This document shows, one piece after another, positions 30,001-37,116 of a stretch of DNA of 64,000 nt. Origin of the DNA: Woeseiaceae bacterium (GTDB taxonomy: Bacteria; Pseudomonadota; Gammaproteobacteria; Steroidobacterales; Woeseiaceae); the NCBI GenBank assembly GCA_028280615.1, contig JANQLK010000031.1, positions 124,001-188,000 on the forward strand, written 5' to 3'. Both the position numbers and the translations under genes were made by a program. The notes below the pieces were generated by a model, which saw only the letters and a program-made list of their open reading frames with translations, was not told the DNA's origin and did no database searches. Position 1 is the first letter of the stretch; the number at the start of each line of letters is the position of its first letter.

Positions 30001-30725
30001 TTTTGCTCGGCCTCGCGGAACAGGCGTTCCAGCCGGTCGCACAGGATCGAGACCGTACGCTCATAGGCAACTGACGAGAGCTGCGAGAATATCGTTGATG
30101 CCTTCACCGAAATGCTCTCGACCTCGGGATTCTTGAGCGCGCCCAGGTAGGCGTCGAGCCGGCGCGCCGCCTCGCCTTCGCCGAGGATCGCCTCGCCGAG
30201 CAGGTTGACGTTCATGCGCAGGCCCGACTCGCGGCGCTTCGACAGGTGGCTGTTCAGGTGTTTCTCGTCGGCGGGCAGGATGACGTTCGCCGTCTCGGCA
30301 CGCATCTTTTCCTTGATCAGCGGCACGGCGACACCGGGCAGGTAGCCGCCGAACGACTGGAAGCCGCGGATCAGTGCCTTGTCCAGGGGACTGAAATAGC
30401 GCGGCACGCCCTGCGCGTCGAGGATATGCGTGAGCTGGTCCACGGCACGTTTCGGCTTCTCGGAACGAAACGTCTGGTCCGTCATCTGAATCATCGTCGC
30501 CTTGTCGTGCGGGTTCTGGATCATGCGGTCCAGCTCGCGCTGCTGCTTGCGTTCGGCGGCGGTCTGCAGCTCGGCCGAGCGCCGCTGCAACAGGGCAGCG
30601 ATATGTGCCGCGATCTGCGCCTCCGGCGGGCCGGGCTTATCGGGGTCGGGTTGGAACGAATCGATGATGTCGTGCAGTGCGCCCTTCAACGAGGTGGGCG
30701 CGACGTGCTCGGTCGCTGCGCTCAT
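27036..30725 (-). CDS. putA: bifunctional proline dehydrogenase / L-glutamate gamma-semialdehyde dehydrogenase
   Basis: A 1229-residue PutA that oxidises proline to glutamate in two steps with substrate channelling. The FAD barrel is at about 150-460 (ISVKASTIFSQL, YLDMEEHKD, VRLVKGANMEAER, ASHN, FEMLEGM, YAPATHKENF, YLVRRLDENTG). The aldehyde dehydrogenase domain follows at about 540-1010, with Glu in ETGGKNA (about 778) and catalytic Cys in HAGQKCSA (about 813). A C-terminal aldehyde-dehydrogenase-like domain ends in the conserved EQSISFDYHRYG. There is no N-terminal ribbon-helix-helix, so this is a type-B, non-DNA-binding PutA, and regulation must come from elsewhere. It lies 105 bp after an AKR-RidA fusion on the same strand, downstream of an amino-acid permease. 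Confidence 0.97.
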   Translation of the reverse strand: MSAATEHVAPTSLKGALHDIIDSFQPDPDKPGPPEAQIAAHIAALLQRRSAELQTAAERKQQRELDRMIQNPHDKATMIQMTDQTFRSEKPKRAVDQLTHILDAQGVPRYFSPLDKALIRGFQSFGGYLPGVAVPLIKEKMRAETANVILPADEKHLNSHLSKRRESGLRMNVNLLGEAILGEGEAARRLDAYLGALKNPEVESISVKASTIFSQLSSVAYERTVSILCDRLERLFREAEQNLFRRADGTEVSKFVYLDMEEHKDLAMTAEAFMRTLDRPGLEQARGGIALQAYVPDSYPWQLRINEWARRRVAAGGRAVTVRLVKGANMEAERVEASARGWPQAPYKDKLSTDANFRRMLHEALKPENIDAVTLGIASHNLFELSYALVLAARQGCLDRLQFEMLEGMANHMRRALFELTENFVLYAPATHKENFVNAIGYLVRRLDENTGPDNFLSHAFKLVPGDDEWRRLEGQFFAAFDAIDTTPFESRRTQDRRQAVGESIHDDALPFVNEPDTDFSLSANVEWADDIVDRWQSVHGDDALEVPVQVDGDELSADRDVAESYDPSRPGHVVARYRLATTADVERAVAAANEDASGWRSRTARARSTILGNVAAELRSARADLMGAAMAEGGKVFLQSDPEVSEAIDFCEYYRRTAIAFDDIPGIEADGRGVVAVISPWNFPIAIPCGGVAAALAAGNSVLLKPASDTVLTAWLLCQAFWRGGVPKDALQFVPCRGSTVGARLATHDDVDVVILTGGTDTALDMLDAKPDMDLLAETGGKNATIVTSMSDRDLAIAHVLQSAFGHAGQKCSATSLLILEEEVWDDAKFRRALEDAAASIPTGSAWEPWTIMGPLIRPPGGDLERGLSTLDGDEEWLLEPRQLGDNPSLWSPGIKWAVTPGSFMHMTELFGPVLGVMRAKDLDEAIDYVNQTGYGLTSGLESLDDREQIEWRDRVLAGNLYINRVTTGAVVLRQPFGGMGKSAFGPGIKAGGPNYVAPLMRFGGDGEAFDPALIDSPALAEFANALAEPDAGLAAVLDEQQRGRLRHAIASYDRRFAEEFAVVHDDVRLIGQDNLRRYLPVREVRVRIHADDSGFDVFARAAAAHAAGAKIVVSVAHDDRSAIVDALEHATELWGGSIEFIEESDDELAAAIREGRCDRLRYAARDRVPEVVLRAIGDSGVYVACAPVLAEGRVELLWYLREQSISFDYHRYGTLGDRAAEDRSDTL

Positions 30726-30830
30726 ATCGGCACCTTCGGCGATCCACGCTAGGGACTCAGGACACTAGCAAATCCGGTGCCGGCCTGGCGTTAGGGAAAA
30801 TCCGTAGTCAGGCGGCCTGCGCGTTGCGTG

Positions 30831-32300
30831 CTATGACGCGGTTTCGCCCACGACTGCATCCGCCTCCATCTCGACCAGGTACTCATCGCCGACCAGCTCC
30901 GCGCGCACGAGCGTGTTGGCCGGCTGCACCTCACCGAAGCGCTGGCCGTGCACGCGGGATATGGCTTCCCAGTCGTCCATGTCGCGAACGAAGATGCGGG
31001 TGCGGACGACGTCGTCGATGCTCCCGCCGAGCGACTGCAGCGCGCCCTCGATCTTGTCGATGACGTAGTGCGTCTGGGCAATCGGATCGTGCTCGCCGAT
31101 CACGCGATCCTTGTGGGTCGCCGTCGTGCCCGAGACGTAAACCCTGTCGCCTTGCCGGACGGCGCGCGAGAAACCGGCGAGGTCCTCCCAGATCGTGCCG
31201 CTTAGTGCCAGCGTCTTTCGGGATTTGCCTTCGCGCGTCGGGTACGGCGGCGGCAGGCTGTCCAGATGGTGGCTGAGGTCGCCCGAGGCCGTCAGGTACG
31301 GCGGTTTGCGGTACTCGTCGCCGCAGTCGCCCGGGATCGGCGTCATTTCGCCGAGCGCGGCCCGGATGCTCTCGATTCCTTTATCGTCGAGCGAAAAATC
31401 CAGCAGCTGCCGGTTGTTGTCGATGTGTTCGCTCAGGCCCAGCCGGGCGCCGATGATGACGGCGCCCACGGCCGGTTGTTCGAGCATGAAGCGGCTCGCG
31501 ACGTTGGCCATCGACACCTGGTGCCGCGCCGCCGTCTCTTCGAGCACCTCGAGGAGATGCTGGTAGGGTTGCCAGCCGCCGGCCGTGTCGATGTAGCGCT
31601 TGTATTTCATCTGCGACCAGGTCGAGAGGCTGTCGATGTCGGGCTCCGGCTTGCCGAGCCAGCGCTCGGTCAGAAAGCCGCCGGCGAGCGTGCCGAAGGC
31701 GAGCAGCTTGACACCACGCTCCTCACAAAGTGCGGACATCGCGCCGGCCGCGCGCTGGTCGAGCAGCGAGTAGCAAAGCTGGTTTGACACGATATCGACG
31801 CCGGACTCGAGCACGACGCGCAGGTGCGCCGTGTCGAAGTTCGTAAGCCCGAGATGGCCGATCAGGCCTTCGGCCTTGAGCTCGTTCAAGTACATGAGGT
31901 CGTCGAGATAGCTCGGGTCGGCATAGTTCCAGGCGTGGTATTGCAGGAGCTCGACGCGCTCCGCCTGGAGCCGCGTCAGCGCACGGTCGACGGCCTCGCG
32001 GACGAGCTCGCGGGTCGAGCCGCCGGGCGTCGGTACCCACTTGGTCAGGAGCTGGACGCCCGTATCGCCCGCGTACTTGTTGCTGAAGATGCCGGCGATC
32101 TCCTCGGACGAGCCGTAGTGGTCGGCCATGTCGAAAGTGGTCAGGCCCGCATCCGTGTAGGCCTTCATGCTTTGTGCCGCGGCATCGAGGTCGACCGACT
32201 GGTCGTCGCGCTCCATGTCGGCGATCTGCCACAGCCCGGTCACTACGCGCGAGATGCGGAGTCCCGGCGCCAGTTCGATCGTCCTGTCCTGCTCATTCAT
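30831..32300 (-). CDS. aldo/keto reductase - RidA fusion protein
   Basis: A 489-residue fusion. Residues 1-320 are an aldo/keto reductase with the catalytic tetrad Asp57, Tyr62, Lys87 and His122, and NADP-binding GAVIIGARLG near the end. Residues ~350-489 are a RidA/YjgF/YER057c domain (ALSGTIWEDLAGFSRAVRQGDRVYVSGTT, ALQSLGGSIDDVVRTRIFVRDMDDW) with the Arg that, in RidA, binds the imine carboxylate. RidA domains hydrolyse reactive enamines/imines made by PLP enzymes and amine dehydrogenation. The ATG has GAGAAG 5 nt upstream. It lies 38 bp after the APC permease and 105 bp before putA, so an amino-acid or amine catabolic role is likely. The reductase substrate is unknown. Confidence 0.92.
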   Translation of the reverse strand: MNEQDRTIELAPGLRISRVVTGLWQIADMERDDQSVDLDAAAQSMKAYTDAGLTTFDMADHYGSSEEIAGIFSNKYAGDTGVQLLTKWVPTPGGSTRELVREAVDRALTRLQAERVELLQYHAWNYADPSYLDDLMYLNELKAEGLIGHLGLTNFDTAHLRVVLESGVDIVSNQLCYSLLDQRAAGAMSALCEERGVKLLAFGTLAGGFLTERWLGKPEPDIDSLSTWSQMKYKRYIDTAGGWQPYQHLLEVLEETAARHQVSMANVASRFMLEQPAVGAVIIGARLGLSEHIDNNRQLLDFSLDDKGIESIRAALGEMTPIPGDCGDEYRKPPYLTASGDLSHHLDSLPPPYPTREGKSRKTLALSGTIWEDLAGFSRAVRQGDRVYVSGTTATHKDRVIGEHDPIAQTHYVIDKIEGALQSLGGSIDDVVRTRIFVRDMDDWEAISRVHGQRFGEVQPANTLVRAELVGDEYLVEMEADAVVGETAS

Positions 32301-32338
32301 CGTGCTTCTCTTCGATACTATCCAATTCGGATGCTTGC

Positions 32339-33847
32339 CTACTCGGGCGGGAGCCGGGCAAATATGGCGTCGACGTCGACGCCGTCGCGCTTCAGCTTGC
32401 CGAGTTCACGGAAATAGATGCCGCTGGCAACCGTCATGACGATCAGCCAGACCGGGGTGGAGTGGAAATACCATGCGGCCACGTCGGCATTCATGTCCTT
32501 GTAGACATGGATGACCAGGAACGTCGACAGCATCAGGACGCCGAGCCAAGCCAGGGCGCGTTGCAGCGGGCGATGCGTAAGCACTTTGACCTCACGCGCG
32601 AGCTCCGGATTGCGGCGCGGCAGCGTGATGACGGCGACACACATCAACAGGAAGTTGACCAGCATCGAGGTCACCATGATGTCGATCCCTAAGAAGAAGT
32701 CGCCCGCGAAGTGGCTGCCGAGTATGCCGATGCTCGCCATGCCGCCGCTCAGGACGATCGCCGTCTGCGGCGTGCCGCGCTCCGGGTGCACGGTCGCGAT
32801 GCGCTTGGGGAAGATGCCATCTTCGGCCCACGCAAACATGAGCCTCGACACGGCCAGCAGCATGGCCGGCAGGTCGTTGATCAGCGCGATCGCGGCGCCC
32901 GCGACGATGGCCACGGCCCAGCCGCCCGGCAGCAGGTAGCTGAACAGACCCGGCGCCGTGATGTCGCGCTCGACGGCCTCGGCTGCGACGTAGGTCCAGG
33001 GTACCGAGTGATAGACAGCCGCCGTAAACAGGAAGTAGTAGGTGCCGACCGTGACGACCGCGAGGCCGATCGCGAGCGGTAGGTTCCTGCCCGGGTTTTT
33101 CGCTTCGCCGCCGGCCTGGGCAATTGAGTCGAAGCCGATGAAGCTCGCGAACAGCACGGCGGCGGCCGCGAGGAAGGTCTTCAGATCGAACGGTGACTCG
33201 CGGCTATCGGGTAGGACCTGGCCGTCACGCTCGAGCAGCGCGGCCGCAAAGTCCGCCTGGTCGAACGAAAAGCCCGCGACGATGACGATGCCGCCGAGTG
33301 CGAACATCAGGATCATGAGCGGTATCAGCGTGCGCTCGTAGAACTGTGCGCCCTTGAGGTTCACGCCGACGAACAGCCACAGCAGCCCGAGTGCGAGCCC
33401 CACGCGTACGACGCCGAGCTTGAGAAAGTCGGCCGTCGCGGACCAGCCGAGCGCGATCGCCACGTCGCTCAAAAAGGGCACGACGATCACGTAGGAGATC
33501 ACGCCGATCACGATCGATAGCCCAAACCACTGCGAAAAGCTCGCGACGAAGCCCAGATAGGGGTGCAGCCCGCGGCTCGCGTACAGGTAGCTGCCGCCGG
33601 CGCGCGGCATAGCCGAGGCGAGGATCGCGTACGCCAGCGCGGCGAGTAGCGCCGGTACCGCGGCGAGCAGGAACGCCGGCAGCACCCAGGAGCCGATGCC
33701 GGGCACATTGCGCTGGATCATGAACGGCACGACGTAGACCGAGGCCCCGAGCATCGAGCAGATGCCGGTCGCGGCGAGGCCCACGAGGCCGAGTTCGCGG
33801 CGCAGGCCCGTCCCCGGCGACGCGTGAGCTTCGTTCGAGTGCTGCAT
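32339..33847 (-). CDS. APC-family amino acid permease
   Basis: A 502-residue inner-membrane transporter with about 12 hydrophobic segments. The N-terminal GLVGLAATGICSMLGASVYVVPF is the APC-type GxG helix 1. FASFIGFDSIAQAGGEAKNPGRNLP is the conserved helix-6 to loop signature of amino-acid permeases, and FAWAEDGIFPKRIATVHPERGTP is the typical cytosolic loop. It starts at ATG 33847 and is followed 38 bp later by the AKR-RidA fusion and then putA. This suggests uptake of an amino acid or amine that those enzymes metabolise; proline is possible but not proven, because PutA is usually paired with the unrelated PutP symporter. Confidence 0.93.
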   Translation of the reverse strand: MQHSNEAHASPGTGLRRELGLVGLAATGICSMLGASVYVVPFMIQRNVPGIGSWVLPAFLLAAVPALLAALAYAILASAMPRAGGSYLYASRGLHPYLGFVASFSQWFGLSIVIGVISYVIVVPFLSDVAIALGWSATADFLKLGVVRVGLALGLLWLFVGVNLKGAQFYERTLIPLMILMFALGGIVIVAGFSFDQADFAAALLERDGQVLPDSRESPFDLKTFLAAAAVLFASFIGFDSIAQAGGEAKNPGRNLPLAIGLAVVTVGTYYFLFTAAVYHSVPWTYVAAEAVERDITAPGLFSYLLPGGWAVAIVAGAAIALINDLPAMLLAVSRLMFAWAEDGIFPKRIATVHPERGTPQTAIVLSGGMASIGILGSHFAGDFFLGIDIMVTSMLVNFLLMCVAVITLPRRNPELAREVKVLTHRPLQRALAWLGVLMLSTFLVIHVYKDMNADVAAWYFHSTPVWLIVMTVASGIYFRELGKLKRDGVDVDAIFARLPPE

Positions 33848-33993
33848 GGGAATGCTTCGTCTGCTTATTGTTTGGCTGGAGACTATAGAAAAATCGGGCT
33901 GCGGTCAGTCCCAATTCGTCGATGGGGCACTACAATCGTTTGCGCCGGTGGCAGCCGGCATCGGTAATGAACCAACAAGAGGACAACCCAGCG

Positions 33994-34461
33994 ATGAAAA
34001 CGCACTGGCCGGTCGCGATCGTCCTGCTCGTGTTTGCGGGCGAGCTCGCGGCGTCGGACGACGCGGACACGATTCGCGAGCTTCGCACTCAGTCCAATGC
34101 CGCCATAGCGCGTCACGACGTGGCCGGCATCGGGTCTTTCCTGAGCAAAGACTTCGTCATCACGATCAGCACAGGCGGGATAGAGCGCAGTCGCGATGCG
34201 CATCTCGAGAGCTTTGCCGCCCACTTCGAGGAGTTTCCGGACGTCGTGTATGTGCGAACGCCCGCGAGGATCGACGTCAGTGAGGCGTTTCCGCTCGCGA
34301 TCGAAAGCGGCGAGTGGAAAGGCTCCAGGACGACGGAGAACGGCAGCTATGAGCACGGCGGGCGCTACACGGCGGCCTGGCGGAAGACCGACCGCGGCTG
34401 GAAGATCTACTCCGAGCTGTACGTGGGGCTGTACTGCGACGGACCCGGGTGCGAACCGTGA
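33994..34461 (+). CDS. exported NTF2-like (SnoaL/DUF4440) protein
   Basis: A 155-residue protein with a signal peptide (MKTHWPVAIVLLVFAGELAA) and an NTF2-like domain: TIRELRTQSNAAIARHDVAGI, FLSKDFVITISTGG, ESFAAHFEEFPDVVYVRTP and a final GRYTAAWRKTDRGWKIYSELYV, the standard last strand of the DUF4440/SnoaL fold. The ATG at 33994 has AGAGGA about 11 nt upstream and begins a normal signal; ATG 33967 would give a nine-residue hydrophilic extension. The fold holds small-molecule hydrolases and isomerases as well as non-enzymatic subunits, so no reaction can be assigned. It is divergent from the APC permease gene. Confidence 0.82.
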   Translation: MKTHWPVAIVLLVFAGELAASDDADTIRELRTQSNAAIARHDVAGIGSFLSKDFVITISTGGIERSRDAHLESFAAHFEEFPDVVYVRTPARIDVSEAFPLAIESGEWKGSRTTENGSYEHGGRYTAAWRKTDRGWKIYSELYVGLYCDGPGCEP

Positions 34462-34559
34462 GCAAGGTCGACATGGGACACAGGCTCGTGGCCGCCCGCA
34501 GTCCCCAATCGAGCATCCGCTATACTCGCGCTTACTGGTGAGTAGCAGACCTTTAGCGA

Positions 34560-35318
34560 TTGACGACTGACTCAGCGCAAACCCGTATAAACGCGTTCGG
34601 CCAACCTATCGGATCTGAAGTCTCAGGATGGCAGGGTGTTGCACGTCCTCCGACTACGCCGATGGAAGGACGCTTCTGCAGGGTCGAGCGGCTCAACTCG
34701 AATGCGCATCTCGACGATCTCTACGATGCGTACTCGGATGATCGTGAGGGCGTGCTTTGGACCTACATGACTGTCGGGCCCTTCGACTCGAAAGAAGGAT
34801 TTCGTGCCTGGCTGGAATCGGTATGCGAGGCCGGCGACCCGCTGTTTCATGCCATCGTCGATTTGTCGACAGGCAGAGCCGTTGGCGTGGCTGCCTATAT
34901 GCGAATCCAGCCCGACGTCGGGGTCATCGAAGTCGGCAACATTACGTTTTCCCCTCGCCTTCAAAAGACGCCACAGGCGACCGAGGCCATGTTCCTGATG
35001 ATGCGGCGTGTGTTCGATGAACTCGGCTACCGCCGCTACGAATGGAAGTGTGACGCTCTCAATGCCGCGTCGCGGAGGTCTGCCGAACGGCTTGGATTTT
35101 CCTTCGACGGAGTATTCGAGCAGGCGATTGTCTACAAGGGCCGGAATCGCGACACAGCCTGGTATTCGATCCTTGATCGAGACTGGCTGGTCTTGCGGGA
35201 TGCCTACATCGGCTGGCTCGACCCCGGGAACTTCGACGGTCAGGGGCTTCAGAAGCGAGCACTGAAGCACTACTTGAAAACGACGAGGACTGGTGATGAA
35301 GGAAATCACTCGAATTAA
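34560..35318 (+). CDS. GNAT acetyltransferase (RimJ/RimL type)
   Basis: A 252-residue cytosolic protein. The N-terminal NAFGQPIGSEVSGWQG...PPTTPMEGRFCRVERL stretch and the core (GVAAYMRIQPDVGVIEVGNITFSP, YRRYEWKCDALNAASRRSAERLGFSFDGVF) match GNAT N-acetyltransferases of the RimJ/RimL group. The NAAS...RLGF acetyl-CoA-binding helix and the final DTAWYSILDRDW are clear. An in-frame TAG at 34554-34556 leaves TTG at 34560 as the first possible start; later starts would cut the conserved N-terminus, so TTG is accepted. A TATACT about 40 bp upstream could be the -10 element. The stop overlaps the following VOC gene by 23 bp, so the two are translated together. Confidence 0.87.
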   Translation: MTTDSAQTRINAFGQPIGSEVSGWQGVARPPTTPMEGRFCRVERLNSNAHLDDLYDAYSDDREGVLWTYMTVGPFDSKEGFRAWLESVCEAGDPLFHAIVDLSTGRAVGVAAYMRIQPDVGVIEVGNITFSPRLQKTPQATEAMFLMMRRVFDELGYRRYEWKCDALNAASRRSAERLGFSFDGVFEQAIVYKGRNRDTAWYSILDRDWLVLRDAYIGWLDPGNFDGQGLQKRALKHYLKTTRTGDEGNHSN

Positions 35319-35691
35319 TCATGTCGGTCTGCGAGCGCGGGATCTGGCTGTGACTCGTGAATTCTACGAGCGACTCGGATTCGAGTTTCTTGCCGGGCCG
35401 ATAGGCCCCGAGCCAGTGGCGATCATGGAGCATCCGTCGGGAGTCAATATCAATTTCATACTGAACGCATCGCCGGACGCTGCCCGGGCGAACCTATTGA
35501 TGGATGAAGCGACGAAGCACACGGGCTATACCCATATCGCTTTGGAAATCACCGATGCTGAATCTGTCGAACAGCAACTCGAAGCCGCCGGTATTGAGAT
35601 CACTGAGAAGGTGCAGTTCGGTGACGCGTATTTCTTCTTCGTTCGCGACCCCGACGGAAACGTCATCGAGTTTCACAGGCCGGCAGCCTAG
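35296..35691 (+). CDS. VOC/glyoxalase-family protein
   Basis: A 131-residue single VOC domain with two beta-alpha-beta-beta-beta units: INHVGLRARDLAVTREFYERLGFEFL and TGYTHIALEITDAESVEQQLEAAGIEI. It ends with YFFFVRDPDGNVIEFHRP, in which His (NHVG), His (THIA) and Glu (IEF) are the usual metal ligands. Members include glyoxalase I, dioxygenases and resistance proteins, so the substrate is unknown. The ATG at 35296 has GAGG about 8 nt upstream; a GTG one codon earlier is possible. The start lies inside the acetyltransferase gene. The 3' end overlaps the convergent peroxiredoxin-like gene by 4 bp. Confidence 0.88.
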   Translation: MKEITRINHVGLRARDLAVTREFYERLGFEFLAGPIGPEPVAIMEHPSGVNINFILNASPDAARANLLMDEATKHTGYTHIALEITDAESVEQQLEAAGIEITEKVQFGDAYFFFVRDPDGNVIEFHRPAA

Positions 35692-36236
35692 TTCGAAACG
35701 TGTGTTCCCCGAATCGGGTAGTTGTTATCGGGATTGCGAATCCAGTCGAGGCCTGAGGCAAGCGCATCGAGCTCGGGCCGGACGAACGGGTTGTTCGATA
35801 TGTCGACGACCTGCACGTTGCCGTCGGCGTTGATCACGAACAGTCCGGGTTCCGCGAACAGGTGATCGGTCTCCTTCTCGGAGCGTGGCTCCGATATGTA
35901 CACGCCGAGTTCGTCCATCTGCTCGACGGTCAGGCCATGGTAGAGCGGCACGCGCGTGTCCAGCCGCTCGAGATGGCTTTCGAGCTGAGCCTTGCTGTCA
36001 GCCGATACGGCCGCGACGCTCACGCCGATCTCCGCGAGCTTGTCCAGGTGCCCGTCGAGCCTGTTCAGGTATTTCGTGCACAGCGGGCAGTGCTGGCCGC
36101 GATAGACGACAACCATGTGCCAGTCGGCGCCCTCGGTCGGCTTGGCGATATCGACAGTGTCGCCGTCCAGCGTCATTACCGGGAGGGCCGGGAACGCGGC
36201 CCCGGCCCCCAACTTGAGCGTCTGTCCGGTCGTCAT
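35688..36236 (-). CDS. peroxiredoxin-like thioredoxin-fold protein (AhpC/TSA type)
   Basis: A 182-residue cytosolic protein with a thioredoxin-like fold: LPVMTLDGDTVDI, WHMVVVYRGQHCPLCTKYLNRL, GVSVAAVSADSKAQLESHLERL, ELGVYIS and LFVINADGNVQVVDI. The HCPLC pair (about residues 49-53) sits where peroxiredoxins have their peroxidatic Cys, but the usual PxxxTxxC setting is replaced by RGQHCPLC, as in peroxiredoxin-like AhpC/TSA proteins. It probably reduces peroxides or disulfides. Its ATG overlaps the stop of the SDR gene (ATGA), so the two are one transcription unit facing away from the LysR regulator. Confidence 0.88.
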   Translation of the reverse strand: MTTGQTLKLGAGAAFPALPVMTLDGDTVDIAKPTEGADWHMVVVYRGQHCPLCTKYLNRLDGHLDKLAEIGVSVAAVSADSKAQLESHLERLDTRVPLYHGLTVEQMDELGVYISEPRSEKETDHLFAEPGLFVINADGNVQVVDISNNPFVRPELDALASGLDWIRNPDNNYPIRGTHVSN

Positions 36237-36967
36237 GCCTGTGCTCCGTGATGCATGCCGTACACGGCGCTCTCGAGATCCCGGTAGTTGCCCTGCCAGA
36301 CGCCGAACATCTGCTCGCTGGCCGGATCGGGGAAGATATCGGCATCACCGTTCTCGATACCCGTGACGATATTGCGCGCCGTCAACTCGGGGCTCGTCTT
36401 GTCCATCTCGAGGTCCTTCACCATGTCGGTGTCGATCGGACCGGGATTCACCGTGTGCACGCTGATATTGCGAGGTCCCAGTTCGATCCTCAGGCCCTGC
36501 GACATCGAGAACAGGGCGGCCTTCGACGCGCTATAGCCGCCGAGGCTCGGGAAGTTGACGAACGCCGCAATCGTGGCGACGTTGACGATTGCGGCCTCGC
36601 TCTTTTCTTCGAGAATCGGCACGAAAGCCCGGACCATGTCGAGCGTGCCGTAGAAGTTGACGTCCACATCGGCGTGGACTGCCTCGAGCGGGGCGTCGAG
36701 CAGGCTGCCGAACCGCGCCGTGCCGGCATTGTTGATCAGCACGTCGATGTCGGCGGCTGTCTCCGTAGCGGCGGCGATCGTCGCGGGGTCCGTAATGTCG
36801 ATCTTGAGCGGGACGACGCGCGGGTCGTCGAAGTCGGGCAGGCTATCGAGATTGCGCACGCCTGCGTAGATTTTCCGCACGTTGGCGGCCAACAGCGCAC
36901 TGACAGTTGCGCGGCCGATGCCGCGATTTGCGCCTGTGATCAGTACGGTCTTGTCTTTGAGTTTCAT
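36233..36967 (-). CDS. short-chain dehydrogenase/reductase
   Basis: A 244-residue classical SDR. It begins MKLKDKTVLITGANRGIGRA (TGxxxGIG cofactor loop), then LINNAGTARFG (NNAG), IVNVATIAAFV and the catalytic Tyr-x-x-x-Lys in GGYSASKAA, followed by NPGPIDTDMVKDLEM. The active-site Ser position reads NVATIAA, with Thr in place of the usual Ser. The longer open frame to 37135 is rejected because the SDR fold starts at MKLK. It is divergent from the LysR gene across a 149-bp region with two palindromes and is coupled to the peroxiredoxin-like gene, so it is likely the target of that regulator. The substrate is unknown. Confidence 0.93.
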   Translation of the reverse strand: MKLKDKTVLITGANRGIGRATVSALLAANVRKIYAGVRNLDSLPDFDDPRVVPLKIDITDPATIAAATETAADIDVLINNAGTARFGSLLDAPLEAVHADVDVNFYGTLDMVRAFVPILEEKSEAAIVNVATIAAFVNFPSLGGYSASKAALFSMSQGLRIELGPRNISVHTVNPGPIDTDMVKDLEMDKTSPELTARNIVTGIENGDADIFPDPASEQMFGVWQGNYRDLESAVYGMHHGAQA

Positions 36968-37024
36968 CGTGGGTCCCTCGTGGTGTCCTCGTGGTTTCTT
37001 CGTGGTTTCGTACAAAGCGTGGAA

Positions 37025-37038
37025 ACAGCCTAGGCTGT
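37025..37038. promoter_or_regulatory. 14-bp perfect palindrome between SDR and LysR genes
   Basis: ACAGCCTAGGCTGT is a perfect 7+7 palindrome, 58 bp before the SDR start on the minus strand and 79 bp before the LysR start. It is a candidate operator for the divergent promoters. Confidence 0.5.
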
Positions 37039-37060
37039 GCGAAAACAAACGTAAATGATT

Positions 37061-37087
37061 AAAATCGCGTTTGAGTTGTGCGATTTT
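37061..37087. promoter_or_regulatory. LysR-type interrupted palindrome
   Basis: AAAATCGC (37061-37068) and GCGATTTT (37080-37087) form a perfect 8+8 inverted repeat with an 11-nt spacer, the usual form of a LysR recognition site. It lies 30 bp before the LysR start, fitting autorepression and activation of the SDR/peroxiredoxin unit. TGTGCGA occurs at 37036 and again at 37077, 41 bp (about four helical turns) apart. Confidence 0.65.
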
Positions 37088-37116
37088 GCACACTACCTCA
37101 CGGGTAACATCGCGCG

